A DNA stretch of 39,745 nucleotides from Dehalococcoidales bacterium. Lineage in GTDB: Bacteria; Chloroflexota; Dehalococcoidia; Dehalococcoidales; UBA3254. The stretch spans positions 1 through 39,745 of the forward strand of contig JAFGOB010000153.1 of NCBI GenBank assembly GCA_016926695.1, in the 5' to 3' direction. Each line of letters opens with the position of its first letter. Positions within the stretch are counted from its first letter, which is position 1. This document shows positions 7,245 to 15,883 of this stretch, piece after piece. The notes under the pieces are model-generated. The model was not told the origin of the DNA. It saw nothing but the letters and a program-made list of their open reading frames with translations, and did not search any database. Both the position numbers and the translations under genes were made by a program.

Positions 7245-8138
7245 ATGTATGGATATTCCGATGTCCTGATACTCCGGGAAAGCGATACTTTCGTCGAAAC
7301 CCCTTATATTAGCGAACTGACTGAGCGCACGGTCAGCTATCTGAAAGCCGGCTTCCCCTTGAACCTGAGCGGTCCGGCCGGTGTGGGGAAAACCACACTG
7401 GCTTTCCATATAGCTGCCAAAATAGGACGTCCGGGAGTGTTAATGTGCGGGGACTATGAATACGCAACCTCCGACCTGGTAGGTAGGATGCAGGGGTTTC
7501 ACAAGAAGTATTCCAGGGACAACTTTATCCGCTCAGTCCTCAAGACGGATGAGTCCATGACGCAGCAGTGGGTAGACAACAGGCTGACCACGGCCTGTCA
7601 GTTCGGACTGACCCTGATTTATGATGAATTTACCCGCTCGCGACCGGAAGCCAATAACGTGCTGCTTTCAGTCCTGGAGGAAAGAATACTGACCTTGCCC
7701 AATTCCAGAGGCGGTGACAGCTACATCAAGGTACACCCCGATTTTCGCGCTATTTTCACCTCCAACCCGGAAGAATATGCCGGCGTCCAGAAGAGCCAGG
7801 ATGCTTTACGTGACAGAATGGTCACCATTGAAATCGGTAATTTCGATGAGGAGACCGAGATCTCCATTACACATGAAAAGAGCGGTCTACCTTTCGAGGA
7901 CTGCTGCAATATAGTCAGGCTGGTGAGAAAAGTCAGGGAATCCAAGTCCAATAGACTTACTCCCACAATCAGGGCCTGTATTATGATCGGCAAACTTGTC
8001 AGTATGAAAGAAAAGGCCACGCTGAATGGGGACTTCAGGAAAATATGCATTGATATCCTTATGCCGGAGGTGCCCAGGAATGAGCGTGATACGATTAAAC
8101 GGATTATTGATGATGAAGTACTTTGCTCTTCCAGATAG
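7245..8138 (+). CDS. gvpN: Gas vesicle AAA+ ATPase GvpN
   Basis: A 297-residue MoxR-type AAA+ ATPase matching GvpN in length and context. Walker A is GPAGVGKT (43-50), Walker B LIYDEF (124-129), sensor-1 Asn is in FTSNPEEYAG (about 174), and the arginine-rich DALRDRM segment (about 186-192) is typical of the MoxR branch. GvpN is needed for vesicles to grow to full width and is thought to act as a chaperone-like ATPase on wall proteins. GGAGAG precedes the ATG. The stop is followed 8 bases later by the GvpH-like gene. Confidence rests on motifs and cluster membership. Confidence 0.95.
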   Translation: MYGYSDVLILRESDTFVETPYISELTERTVSYLKAGFPLNLSGPAGVGKTTLAFHIAAKIGRPGVLMCGDYEYATSDLVGRMQGFHKKYSRDNFIRSVLKTDESMTQQWVDNRLTTACQFGLTLIYDEFTRSRPEANNVLLSVLEERILTLPNSRGGDSYIKVHPDFRAIFTSNPEEYAGVQKSQDALRDRMVTIEIGNFDEETEISITHEKSGLPFEDCCNIVRLVRKVRESKSNRLTPTIRACIMIGKLVSMKEKATLNGDFRKICIDILMPEVPRNERDTIKRIIDDEVLCSSR

Positions 8139-8146
8139 GAGGGGAA

Positions 8147-8683
8147 ATGGCAAAAGAACAGAAAGGGCGAAAAAACAAGCCTGAAGAGGATGTGGAAATT
8201 GACTTCGGAATGGGAAAAATCGCATTCGGCGGGATTTTTAAGGGACTGGGCAATCTCATTGATCTGGCAGCAAAAATGAACGAAGAGGGTGTCTCGAAGA
8301 GCGGTGAAATAAAAGGCTTACCCAAAGACGTCAAAGGTGTATACGGATTCAAGATCAGTACACTCAGCGGGGGAAAGCCGGTCATAGAAACCTTCGGTAA
8401 CGTTAAAGATACCGACCGGGGACCTGTTGTGGAAGAAATCAGAGAGCCTATGGTGGATGTGTTCGATGAGAAGGACCACATCCTGGTAATTGCCGAATTG
8501 CCCGGAGTTTCCCGGGACAAAATCAAGATCGAAATAAACGGGGATATACTCAGTTTGAATGCGACCGGTACGGGAAGAAAATATGCCAAGGAAATACTGC
8601 TTCCCCGGAAAGTTAAGGCTGAGACCCTGAAGTCCACTTATAAGAACGGGATACTGGAAATAACCCTGGAAACCGCTGGATAG
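8147..8683 (+). CDS. gvpH: GvpH-like Hsp20/alpha-crystallin protein
   Basis: A 178-residue protein. The ATG at 8147 is chosen because GGAGGGG lies just before it; a longer reading from a TTG at 8123 would overlap gvpN. The N-terminus is charged and followed by a hydrophobic Gly-rich segment (FGGIFKGLGNLIDLAAKM, 27-44) seen in gas-vesicle H proteins. The C-terminal half (about 98-178) is an alpha-crystallin fold: PMVDVFDEKDHILVIAELPG, then the closing LKSTYKNGILEI strand. GvpH works as a small heat-shock-like chaperone that keeps vesicle proteins such as GvpA soluble. It lies between gvpN and the CDC48 gene, which fits a chaperone block. Confidence 0.88.
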   Translation: MAKEQKGRKNKPEEDVEIDFGMGKIAFGGIFKGLGNLIDLAAKMNEEGVSKSGEIKGLPKDVKGVYGFKISTLSGGKPVIETFGNVKDTDRGPVVEEIREPMVDVFDEKDHILVIAELPGVSRDKIKIEINGDILSLNATGTGRKYAKEILLPRKVKAETLKSTYKNGILEITLETAG

Positions 8684-8704
8684 AGAACGGGGAGAAAGAG
8701 ACCG

Positions 8705-10843
8705 GTGAAAGATAATCAGTCCGTACTGCTGCGTGTAGCTGAGGCTAAGACCAGGGATGTGGGGAGAGGCATTGTCCGTATTGACCCGATGGACCTGGAA
8801 AGGATAAAAGCGGAAATAGGCGATATCGTAGAGATTGAAGGCAAAAGGAAGACCGTGGCCAAGGTGATGCCGGCTTACCCTGAAGACAGAGGTAAATCCC
8901 TCATGCAGATTGACGGCATAGTGCGCGGAAACGCCCAGGTTTCCCTGGATGAAAAGGTCTATATCCGCAGGACCACCTGTTTACCGGCAGAGAAGATAAC
9001 GCTGAGTCATCTTACCCTGGTGAAATCCATCAGGGGAGAAGGGGATGCCAGGTATATCGGAACCCTGCTGGACGGGCTGCCGTTAATGGAAGGCGATACT
9101 ATCAGGGCCAATCTTTTTGGCACGCGCAGCCAGGATTTTCTGGTGACGGGCACCGTTCCCAAAGGGGCGGTGATAGTCCGTTCCAATACCAGGATAGAAA
9201 TCAAGGAAAAGAGTGAAGCCAGGTCAAGGGGCGCCAAGATTGCCTACGAAGATATCGGCGGGCTGCAAAAGGAATTGCAAAGGGTCCGGGAGATGATTGA
9301 GTTGCCCCTGAAATATCCCCAGGTATTTGAACGTCTGGGCATAGATCCTCCCAAAGGGGTACTGCTGCACGGTCCGCCCGGGTGCGGGAAGACATTGATC
9401 GCACGGGCAGTAGCGCATGAAACCGATGCTTATTTCACCAGCATTACAGGTCCCGAGATCATGGGAAAGTTCTACGGTGAAAGTGAAGGCAGGTTGAGAG
9501 GTGTATTTGAAGAGGCCAGGTCCCATGCTCCTGCTATCCTATTTATCGATGAAATTGATGCGATTGCGCCCAAAAGGGAGGAAATGGGGGGTGAAAAGCA
9601 GGTAGAAAGGCGGGTAGTCGCCCAGTTGCTGGCGTTGATGGACGGCCTGGAGTCCAGGGGTGAGGTCATCGTAATAGGTGCTACCAATATTCCCAATTCC
9701 ATCGATCCGGCCCTGAGAAGGCCAGGAAGATTTGACAGGGAGATAGCCATCAGCATTCCGGACCAGAGAGGAAGGGTACAGATTCTGGATATTCACACTC
9801 GCGGTATGCCTCTGGCAGAGGGTGTAAACCTGGATAAACTGGCCCAGGTTACTCACGGATTTGTGGGGGCCGACCTGGAGTCTCTCTGCCGTGAGGCAGC
9901 CATGAACTCACTGAGGAGGATGATGCCGGATATCGATTATCAGATGGATGAGCTTCCCTATGAATCGCTGTTGAAGCTGGAAGTAACCATGAATGACTTT
10001 ACCGAAGCACTGAAGGAGGTAGAACCTTCCGCTATCAGAGAGGTATTTGTCGAGGTGCCGGATGTGAAATGGGAGGATGTGGGAGGACTAGAAGAGATCA
10101 AACAAAAGCTGGTAGAGTCGGTGCTGTGGCCGCTGAAATATGCCGGCCTTTTCCAGCAGGCCAATACCAAACCGGCCAAGGGTATACTGCTTTCCGGACC
10201 GCCCGGTACGGGCAAAACTCTTATAGCCAAAGCCCTGGCCAATGAGAGTGAGGTTAATTTCATCTCCGTCAAGGGACCGGAGATGATGTCGAAATATATC
10301 GGTGAATCGGAAAGAGGCGTGCGGGAGGTCTTCCGCAAGGCCAGGCAGGCCAGTCCCTGTATTATATTTTTCGATGAGTTCGATTCCCTGGTCCCGGAGC
10401 GGGGCTTGAGCAGCGATTCCCAGGTGGCGGAAAGGGTAATCAGCCAGTTCCTGACCGAGCTTGACGGGCTGGAGGAACTGAAAGGCGTACTGGTTTTAGC
10501 CTCAACCAACAGGAAGGACCTGATCGATTCTGCCGTTTTGAGACCGGGAAGGTTTGATTTTATCCTGGACCTGCCTCTGCCGGATGAAAAAGCCCGCAGG
10601 GAGATTTTCAGAGTGCATATACGCAGCAAGCCGGTAACGGAAGAGATTAATGTTGAATATCTGGCCGGCCGGACGGAGGGTTTCTCCGGGGCGGATATTT
10701 TTGCAGTATGTCATGAAGCTTCGATAGCGTCTATTGGAGAGATGATCAACCTTGGTGATGAGAATGGGAAACTGCTTATTTCAAAAACGCATTTTGAAAA
10801 TGCTATCGAGTCGGTGAAAACACGAAAAGGAGAGCCGGATTGA
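8705..10843 (+). CDS. CDC48-family two-domain AAA ATPase
   Basis: A 712-residue ATPase with the archaeal CDC48/VAT layout: an N-domain (about 1-175), D1 with Walker A GPPGCGKT (223-230) and Walker B ILFIDE (about 278-283), and D2 with Walker A GPPGTGKT (498-505) and Walker B IIFFDEFD (553-560). Both RRPGRFD/LRPGRFD arginine-finger segments are present. It starts at a GTG (8705) and its TGA overlaps the next gene's TTG by 4 bases, so translation is coupled. CDC48 proteins pull apart or unfold protein complexes. Here, between GvpH and GvpF/L, it may remodel GvpA aggregates or dismantle vesicles; that is inference. Its N-domain and both ATPase sites look intact. Confidence 0.93.
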   Translation: MKDNQSVLLRVAEAKTRDVGRGIVRIDPMDLERIKAEIGDIVEIEGKRKTVAKVMPAYPEDRGKSLMQIDGIVRGNAQVSLDEKVYIRRTTCLPAEKITLSHLTLVKSIRGEGDARYIGTLLDGLPLMEGDTIRANLFGTRSQDFLVTGTVPKGAVIVRSNTRIEIKEKSEARSRGAKIAYEDIGGLQKELQRVREMIELPLKYPQVFERLGIDPPKGVLLHGPPGCGKTLIARAVAHETDAYFTSITGPEIMGKFYGESEGRLRGVFEEARSHAPAILFIDEIDAIAPKREEMGGEKQVERRVVAQLLALMDGLESRGEVIVIGATNIPNSIDPALRRPGRFDREIAISIPDQRGRVQILDIHTRGMPLAEGVNLDKLAQVTHGFVGADLESLCREAAMNSLRRMMPDIDYQMDELPYESLLKLEVTMNDFTEALKEVEPSAIREVFVEVPDVKWEDVGGLEEIKQKLVESVLWPLKYAGLFQQANTKPAKGILLSGPPGTGKTLIAKALANESEVNFISVKGPEMMSKYIGESERGVREVFRKARQASPCIIFFDEFDSLVPERGLSSDSQVAERVISQFLTELDGLEELKGVLVLASTNRKDLIDSAVLRPGRFDFILDLPLPDEKARREIFRVHIRSKPVTEEINVEYLAGRTEGFSGADIFAVCHEASIASIGEMINLGDENGKLLISKTHFENAIESVKTRKGEPD

Positions 10844-11583
10844 ATACAACAGGCAAGTATTTATACGGGATAGTCGAGGAACCCCGGGAAAAGTCCTTCG
10901 AGTTTCATGGTCTGGAAGATGCAATTGTATATACAATCACCTACCGCGATCTTTCCGCACTGGTCAGCGACACCGGGATGGAGGAAATCGATCCCACTCG
11001 AAAAAATGTGCTGGCGCATACCCTGGTGCAGGAAAATATCCTGAAAAGGTATACTGTTGTCCCCATGGGTTTCGGCATCGTGGCATCCAGCGAGTCAAAC
11101 GTGCGAGCCCTGCTGGAAAACAACTACCAGTCCCTGCTGAACGAAATTAAAAAGCTTTCAGGCAAGATCGAAGTTGAACTGAAGGCCTTCTGGGACGACG
11201 ATGCCATGAAGGCTGAAAATGAACGGCTTATAAGCAGGACCAGAGAACGGGTAAAAACGGCTGCGAGTGCAGTGGAGGTCCAGAGGCTACTGACGGAAGC
11301 CGGGATGCAGGTTGAAAAGATTGCCCTTGAATGGAAGGCCAGGTATGTAGACCAGATTTATTCCTCTTTGAAAAAAATGGCCGTTGATTCCCGGTTGAAC
11401 AAGTGCTCGGGGGTGAAAGTGTTGATGAATGCCGCCTTTTTAATAGAAAAGAAGACGGAGGATGACTTTGTTGAACAGGTGCATAGCCTGGATGCGAAAT
11501 ACAAGGGTAAAATTAACTTCAAATATATCGGGCCCCTCTCACCCTATAGTTTCGTCAATATCAAGCTGGGCCTGGTGAACTGA
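10840..11583 (+). CDS. gvpF: Gas vesicle protein GvpF/L (first copy)
   Basis: A 247-residue GvpL/GvpF family protein. It begins [11 protein letters not shown], has DLSALVSD and VVPMGFGIV in the ferredoxin-like N-terminal domain, and ends with the family's [15 protein letters not shown]. GvpF binds GvpA in the cytoplasm and is needed to start wall assembly. The TTG start at 10840 overlaps the CDC48 stop (ATTGA) with AAAGGAG upstream. The second family member is at 13389-14267. Confidence 0.92.
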   Translation: MNTTGKYLYGIVEEPREKSFEFHGLEDAIVYTITYRDLSALVSDTGMEEIDPTRKNVLAHTLVQENILKRYTVVPMGFGIVASSESNVRALLENNYQSLLNEIKKLSGKIEVELKAFWDDDAMKAENERLISRTRERVKTAASAVEVQRLLTEAGMQVEKIALEWKARYVDQIYSSLKKMAVDSRLNKCSGVKVLMNAAFLIEKKTEDDFVEQVHSLDAKYKGKINFKYIGPLSPYSFVNIKLGLVN

Positions 11584-11584
11584 G

Positions 11585-11839
11585 ATGGTGTTCAGCAAGC
11601 TTCTTTATGATGTGGTTGTGGGTATTCCATATTCAATAACCAAAAAAACACTGGAAGGAATCAGGGATGCAGCGGACAATGAGCGTTTGATTACCGAAGA
11701 CTCGGTCAAACAAAAGCTGCAGGAACTCCAGTTGCAGCTTCAGGAAGGCAGCCTGACTGAAGAAGAATATGAGGAAATGGAAATAGCGTTGATAGAGCGG
11801 TTGAAGGTCATCAGGGAATACCGTTCTCGAGGAGAGTGA
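11585..11839 (+). CDS. gvpG: Gas vesicle protein GvpG
   Basis: An 84-residue protein of the GvpG family: a hydrophobic start (FSKLLYDVVVGIPYSITKK), then an acidic helical hairpin containing LQELQLQLQEGSLTEEEYEE and LIERL. It begins one base after the gvpF stop and is followed 4 bases later by the GvpJ-zinc-ribbon gene. GvpG is a small accessory protein in the F-M assembly set; its exact action is unknown. Confidence 0.87.
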   Translation: MVFSKLLYDVVVGIPYSITKKTLEGIRDAADNERLITEDSVKQKLQELQLQLQEGSLTEEEYEEMEIALIERLKVIREYRSRGE

Positions 11840-11843
11840 AGAT

Positions 11844-12218
11844 ATGGCGCTGCAGGCTGAAAGGGGCGAAAGCTCCGGACTGGCTGATGTTATTGACCGG
11901 GTATTGGATAAAGGCCTGGTTATAAATGCGGATATATGCGTTTCGGTGGCCGGGGTTGAGTTGCTGGGGATAAAAATAAGAGCGGCCCTGGCCTCGTTCG
12001 AAACGGCAGCTAAATACGGGCTGGAGTTTCCCAGCGGTACCAACTATTCCACCGCTGCCTGGAAACAGGCCGTAGTCGGAAAAGAAGATTGTCCTCAATG
12101 CGGTAAGAAGGTGATAGCTGAGGAACTTCTCAATGAAGGTTGTCCATGGTGCGGATGGATGTCAGCCAGGGCCAAGACTGCCAGAGCAAAAAATACCCCC
12201 GAAATTATAGCGGGCTAA
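11844..12218 (+). CDS. gvpJ: GvpA/J-fold protein fused to a C-terminal zinc ribbon
   Basis: A 124-residue protein. Residues 11-60 are a GvpA/GvpJ domain (SGLADVIDRVLDKGLVI, then VAGVELLGIKIRAALASFET). Residues 83-105 are a zinc ribbon with Cys83, Cys86, Cys100 and Cys103 in the form CPxCG ... GCxxCGW. GvpJ-type proteins normally end in a short charged tail, so the fused ribbon is unusual. The same ribbon occurs twice in the next gene. GvpJ is a minor wall protein thought to start the conical tip or nucleate the vesicle. The ribbon could recruit partners or stabilise the tip; that is inference. The symbol is by family and could equally be gvpS or gvpM. Confidence 0.88.
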   Translation: MALQAERGESSGLADVIDRVLDKGLVINADICVSVAGVELLGIKIRAALASFETAAKYGLEFPSGTNYSTAAWKQAVVGKEDCPQCGKKVIAEELLNEGCPWCGWMSARAKTARAKNTPEIIAG

Positions 12219-12221
12219 AAA

Positions 12222-12602
12222 ATGTCTGAAGGTATTAGTAAAAACCGGTCAGGCGTTATAAAAGGGATTGATCCCACACTGGGTCTGGCTGATAAAATAA
12301 TTGACCATGTGGAGAAAGTCCGGGCAGCGGAAAAAACAGCCATGCAGAAGGGTGACTACTATGCCCTGTGCCCGAGTTGCGGCCGCAAGGTTGTCAGGAA
12401 CAGCCTGCTGGAAAACGGCTGCTTTCTCTGCGGCTGGAAAGGTACCGCCGGGGAGATGGAATCAGATAGAAAAGAACTGCGTAATAAAGCATTTGAGCCC
12501 GGCAGTACAGACTATAAACGCCGTTGTCCTGCTTGCGGTTCAATGGTTGTAACCGAAGAATTTTTACGAAAAGGCTGCTGGGTCTGTGGTTACAGGAAAT
12601 AA
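12222..12602 (+). CDS. Double zinc-ribbon protein of the gas-vesicle locus
   Basis: A 126-residue protein with two zinc ribbons closely related to that of the preceding gene: Cys50/53/67/70 and Cys102/105/119/122. Each reads CPxCG, two residues, VV, three residues, [LF]L, two residues, GC, two residues, CG[WY]. The N-terminal GLADKIIDHVEKV resembles the first helix of GvpA-fold proteins (GLADVIDRVLDKG), so it may be a GvpJ-ribbon duplicate that lost most of its GvpA domain and gained a second ribbon. No named family is recognised. It overlaps the next gene by 17 bases. Confidence 0.82.
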   Translation: MSEGISKNRSGVIKGIDPTLGLADKIIDHVEKVRAAEKTAMQKGDYYALCPSCGRKVVRNSLLENGCFLCGWKGTAGEMESDRKELRNKAFEPGSTDYKRRCPACGSMVVTEEFLRKGCWVCGYRK

Positions 12603-13041
12603 GTCGAAAAGGGACCTGATTCAGTTTCTTCAAAGCCTGGACGTAAAAAGCCGGGCTATTCTCAGCTACCTGTGGTGGCACCGTCATGCAGGAATTGAGG
12701 AGCTAAGAAATATAGTGGATACCCTGGACGATTGCGAGGTACTATACCGCCTGAAAGAAATTATCAACGGCAGGGCTGTGGATAACTGGGGCAGACCGCT
12801 AGTGAGTTTTGAACAGGCCAAAGTCGATCGTCTTACAGGCGAAAAAATCCTTTTCAACTGGTGGTACCTGGATGAAGAGGACGAATTGATTGAGGGAGCC
12901 GGTAATACCGTGGCAGAGGTATTCAATGAAAAGGACAGTATTGTGATTATTGCCCAACTGCCGGATTCAATCAATCTTTATGCGCCTGACATCCAGTTCA
13001 GAAATGGAATATTAAGGATCAGGTTCAAGAAAACGGACTGA
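12586..13041 (+). CDS. Uncharacterised protein with degenerate Hsp20-like C-terminus
   Basis: A 151-residue protein starting at a GTG inside the end of the zinc-ribbon gene; the start is uncertain because no clear ribosome site is seen. Residues 10-60 are helical and may form a small HTH-like bundle (RAILSYLWW, then LDDCEVLYRLKEI). Residues 107-149 resemble part of the alpha-crystallin fold of the GvpH-like protein: VAEVFNEKDSIVIIAQLP here against MVDVFDEKDHILVIAELP there, but the middle strands are missing. It may be a fused and shortened GvpH relative. Its function is unknown; chaperone-like handling of vesicle proteins is inferred. Confidence 0.72.
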   Translation: MVTGNKSKRDLIQFLQSLDVKSRAILSYLWWHRHAGIEELRNIVDTLDDCEVLYRLKEIINGRAVDNWGRPLVSFEQAKVDRLTGEKILFNWWYLDEEDELIEGAGNTVAEVFNEKDSIVIIAQLPDSINLYAPDIQFRNGILRIRFKKTD

Positions 13042-13081
13042 TATTCAGTGGGAAGGGAATCAGCCGGGAAAGGACTGCGAT

Positions 13082-13405
13082 ATGGCGATTAAAGTCGATG
13101 AAAACAACCTGAAGCAAGGAGTGCTGGGACTTATGATAGCCCTGGTTGAAGTAATCAGGGATGCTCTGCAGATACAGGCTATCAAGCGTATTGAAAGCGG
13201 GATTTTGAGCGAGGAAGAGTGTGAGAGGCTGGGGCAGGCCCTGATGGACCTGGATATAGCTATCGAAGAAATAAAAGAAGAGCAGGGAATAGGTGATACC
13301 GTCAGGTCGGTTAGAGACGGACTGGACGATCTGGTAGATGACGTTATAGACAAGATGATTAATCCTGAGAGATGGGAGGAAGAAAGCAATGGAATCAGAG
13401 AATAG
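13082..13405 (+). CDS. gvpK: Gas vesicle protein GvpK
   Basis: A 107-residue helical protein matching GvpK: LKQGVLGLMIALVEVIRDAL, then RIESGILSEEECERLGQALM and DLDIAIEEIKEEQGI. GvpK is an essential accessory protein in most gas-vesicle clusters, with unresolved mechanism. It is translated from ATG with AAAGGA upstream and overlaps the second gvpF/L gene by 17 bases. Confidence 0.93.
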   Translation: MAIKVDENNLKQGVLGLMIALVEVIRDALQIQAIKRIESGILSEEECERLGQALMDLDIAIEEIKEEQGIGDTVRSVRDGLDDLVDDVIDKMINPERWEEESNGIRE

Positions 13406-14267
13406 CGGCAAGGAAAGCCTGAACCAGGTTTTAGAGTATGCTGTTCCCCGTGGTAACCGGGGGCGTTATGTATATGGGATTGCTGCCGGAGAGAAAGAAA
13501 TATCCCTGGGCCCCATCGGCCTGGACGGTTGCGAGGTTTTTACGATCTCCTGTCAGGACCTGAGTGCTATCGTACATTGCTGTCCTCTTTTCCCATATCA
13601 GTCTGAGGAGGAAGAAGTTGTAAAACGCTGGGTTCGCGCTCATCAGGGGGTGCTGGATGCCGCCAGGGACCAGTTCGATATCATTATTCCTTCGAGTTTC
13701 GACACTATAATAAAGCCGGGGGAAGACTATGCCGTTTCAGACCAGTTTGTAAGGGACTGGCTGAAGAAGGATCACGATTGTTTTCAGACCGTAATAAACC
13801 GGATCAAGGGCAAAGATGAATATGCCGTACAGATATCTTATATCCCCTCAATGGTGGGACAATATTTAAAGGAACCCGGTCAGGAAATTATCAGAATGAA
13901 AAATGATATAGCCGGAATGTCTCCCGGGAGGGCCTATATCTATAAGCAGAAGCTGGAAAAAATGGTTAAAGCGGACCAGCAGAAACAGTCCATGGCCTGG
14001 TATCAGGACTTTCTGAACAGGATCAAAAAACATGTTGACCGTTTTAAAATAGAAAGCAACCGGAAGCTGGATCCGGAGAAAGTGATGCTGCTTAACCTTT
14101 CCTGTCTGGTAGCCAGGGAAAGCGTGAATAATCTGGGTGAAGAACTGGAAAACATTAATAAAATGGAGGGTTTTTCCGTGCATTTTTCAGGCCCGTGGCC
14201 TACCTATAGCTTTGTGGCTGAAAAAGATGTAATATCGGAGGAAGAAGTCTACAATGGGGCCGACTAG
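13389..14267 (+). CDS. gvpL: Gas vesicle protein GvpF/L (second copy)
   Basis: A 292-residue GvpL/GvpF family protein: GRYVYGIAAG near residue 26, DLSAIVHCCP, a long helical middle, and FSGPWPTYSFV near the C-terminus. It is longer than the first copy because of an N-terminal extension of about 20 residues and a longer helical region. Clusters often have one GvpF and one GvpL that bind different partners, so the two copies probably divide that work; which is which cannot be told from sequence alone. It overlaps gvpK (17 bases) and the following gvpJ-type gene (14 bases). Confidence 0.9.
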   Translation: MESENSGKESLNQVLEYAVPRGNRGRYVYGIAAGEKEISLGPIGLDGCEVFTISCQDLSAIVHCCPLFPYQSEEEEVVKRWVRAHQGVLDAARDQFDIIIPSSFDTIIKPGEDYAVSDQFVRDWLKKDHDCFQTVINRIKGKDEYAVQISYIPSMVGQYLKEPGQEIIRMKNDIAGMSPGRAYIYKQKLEKMVKADQQKQSMAWYQDFLNRIKKHVDRFKIESNRKLDPEKVMLLNLSCLVARESVNNLGEELENINKMEGFSVHFSGPWPTYSFVAEKDVISEEEVYNGAD

Positions 14268-14508
14268 AGAAGAAGGGGCTACTCTGGTTGATCTCCTGGA
14301 CAGAATCCTGGACAAAGGACTGATAATCGATGCCGATCTTATCATACATATAGCGGGGATCCCTCTAATCGGAGTCAAGCTCAAAGCAGCTATCGCTGGA
14401 ATGGAGACCATGTTGAAGTACGGTATCTGGGAAGACTGGGACAGGGCTCACAGGGCGGCGGCTATCGAAGAACGGCGTCTGAAGGAGAGAAAGGAGGTAA
14501 GTACTTAA
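14254..14508 (+). CDS. GvpA/J/S-fold minor gas vesicle protein
   Basis: An 84-residue GvpA-family paralogue: [20 protein letters not shown], then IAGIPLIGVKLKAAIAGMET and a basic, Glu-rich C-terminal helix. The aspartate-rich IDADL and the charged tail are typical of GvpJ, GvpM or GvpS minor proteins rather than GvpA. It is the third GvpA-fold protein of the locus and lies between gvpL and gvpO in a tightly packed operon. Confidence 0.9.
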   Translation: MGPTREEGATLVDLLDRILDKGLIIDADLIIHIAGIPLIGVKLKAAIAGMETMLKYGIWEDWDRAHRAAAIEERRLKERKEVST

Positions 14509-14763
14509 TTGGACACTCAAGAGGTAGTGATGAGAGCACGGGCGTTGATGGCTGATATGGGTAAGAAGTCCGATGACGGTATCACCGGTCTTTCCAGGAC
14601 GGAAGACGGTTGGACGGTATCCATTGAGATTATAGAGAGAAAAGCTATTCCCGACACCATGGATATCCTGGGATTATATGAAATGCGTTTGAGCAATGAA
14701 GGCGATCTCCTGAGCCTGGAAAGGAAAAGCCTGCGTAAGCGGGGCGATACAGGGGATGAATAG
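14509..14763 (+). CDS. gvpO: Gas vesicle protein GvpO
   Basis: An 84-residue protein of the GvpO family: a helical start, then GWTVSIEIIERKAIPD and MDILGLYEMRLSNEGDLLSL, the conserved GvpO beta-sheet. It starts at a TTG directly after the preceding stop with AAAGGAGG 11 bases upstream. GvpO affects gvp expression or assembly in haloarchaea and streptomycetes; its mode of action is not settled. Confidence 0.9.
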   Translation: MDTQEVVMRARALMADMGKKSDDGITGLSRTEDGWTVSIEIIERKAIPDTMDILGLYEMRLSNEGDLLSLERKSLRKRGDTGDE

Positions 14764-14778
14764 CAGGGAGAGACTTCC

Positions 14779-14979
14779 ATGAAGATCTGGAATAAATGTC
14801 CGGGATGCTCGACAATCATCACGGGCGGTAACGATTTTTGTCCCAATTGCGGTGAACCATGGACGATAAAATGTCCTCAGTGCGGTCTGAAGTGGCGTTT
14901 CTGGGAGAATCGTAATTATTGTCCTGTCTGCGGCGCGCCTATTGAGAGGAAAGGCAGTCCCAAAACGGCAAAGTCATAG
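14779..14979 (+). CDS. Small double zinc-ribbon protein, last gene of the gas-vesicle operon
   Basis: A 66-residue protein with eight cysteines in two ribbons: Cys7/10 with 21/24 and Cys32/35 with 48/51, of the DZR or zinc-ribbon-15 type (CPNCG, CPQCG, CPVCG). The ribbons are of a common kind, unlike the private ribbon at 11844-12602. It starts 15 bases after gvpO with GGGAGAG as ribosome site. It could be an adaptor protein. It is followed by a 156-base gap with small palindromes (CCGCCGGCGG near 15030) and no clear terminator. Confidence 0.82.
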   Translation: MKIWNKCPGCSTIITGGNDFCPNCGEPWTIKCPQCGLKWRFWENRNYCPVCGAPIERKGSPKTAKS

Positions 14980-15135
14980 AGATGAAGTTTGTCTCATGAA
15001 AGGGTGTGGGGCAACCGCCTGAAATATAACCGCCGGCGGACTATATATAGTTACACTACAACCTTCTCCATCCGGTTTTACCGGTAATCAAGGAATGTCA
15101 TTGTATCGTATCATTATTGTCGGACCCCTGATTGT

Positions 15136-15837
15136 ATGAAAAAGTTATTCTATGTGCCTGTAATTCACAGTGTGGCGGATATGGGTTCCGTGGGGGGTAT
15201 TCTTTCCGAGACCAGCGCGGCAGCGCTGGGAAAGGACCTCTGGAAAGACCATCTGGAAACAGTTTCATTGTTCTGGAAGTCAGTATCAGATTATTTTGCT
15301 TCTCTGCGGAATGCCGATTTTAAAATCTACCAGGACGGACTGGTTGCCGCGGGTGAGGCGGGCCTGAAAATAGTTGCGGAGGGAACAAATCAAGGAAGCG
15401 CGAACTATGCGATAATCTCCGGTCTTTTACGCAGAGGAGCAACCCTGGTGCAGACAGAAGATATAGCCCTGGTACAGAAGGAATACAGCTATCTCAAGTT
15501 GTTTTCAAAAGCCAGGTCAGCCCGTGAGAAAGAAGCTATACTGAACAAGTACAGGTTAGCTCAGTCCCAACTGCTGATAGACAGGGATAGATACATATCA
15601 CGGACGATTGAAAGCACGCTGAAAGAAGACGAGAAAGGTCTTCTTTTTTTGGGCGCCTTTCACGAGGTTCTGTCGAAATTACCCGCTGATATCACCGTGG
15701 TCCAGGTCAAAGATATCAAAAAGGTCAGGGAATATCAAAAATTACTTAAAAGTAATGCTCCATCCTCCATCTTTCAAATAAGGCAACTGGCTGAATACCT
15801 CTCATCGGCGGTGCCGGAAGAGACGGCTGAATTATAA
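15136..15837 (+). CDS. Uncharacterised protein
   Basis: A 233-residue soluble protein, mixed alpha/beta. It begins LFYVPVIHSVADMGSVGG and has a C-terminal stretch FLGAFHEVLSKLPADITVVQV, then a Lys-rich helix. No signal peptide or clear catalytic motif is seen, and I do not recognise the family. It follows the gas-vesicle operon by 156 bases and precedes the MalT-type regulator by 46. No strong ribosome site precedes the ATG. It could be read through from the gvp operon or belong with the regulator. Confidence 0.72.
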   Translation: MKKLFYVPVIHSVADMGSVGGILSETSAAALGKDLWKDHLETVSLFWKSVSDYFASLRNADFKIYQDGLVAAGEAGLKIVAEGTNQGSANYAIISGLLRRGATLVQTEDIALVQKEYSYLKLFSKARSAREKEAILNKYRLAQSQLLIDRDRYISRTIESTLKEDEKGLLFLGAFHEVLSKLPADITVVQVKDIKKVREYQKLLKSNAPSSIFQIRQLAEYLSSAVPEETAEL

Positions 15838-15883
15838 ATAACAGCCTTTCTTTTCCTGCAAGCGGCGAAAATGCTAACATAAT

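Noticed and set aside
9958..10629. 223-codon minus-strand ORF inside the CDC48 gene
   Set aside because: Ser/Thr-rich shadow of the D2 ATPase domain; no ribosome site or family.
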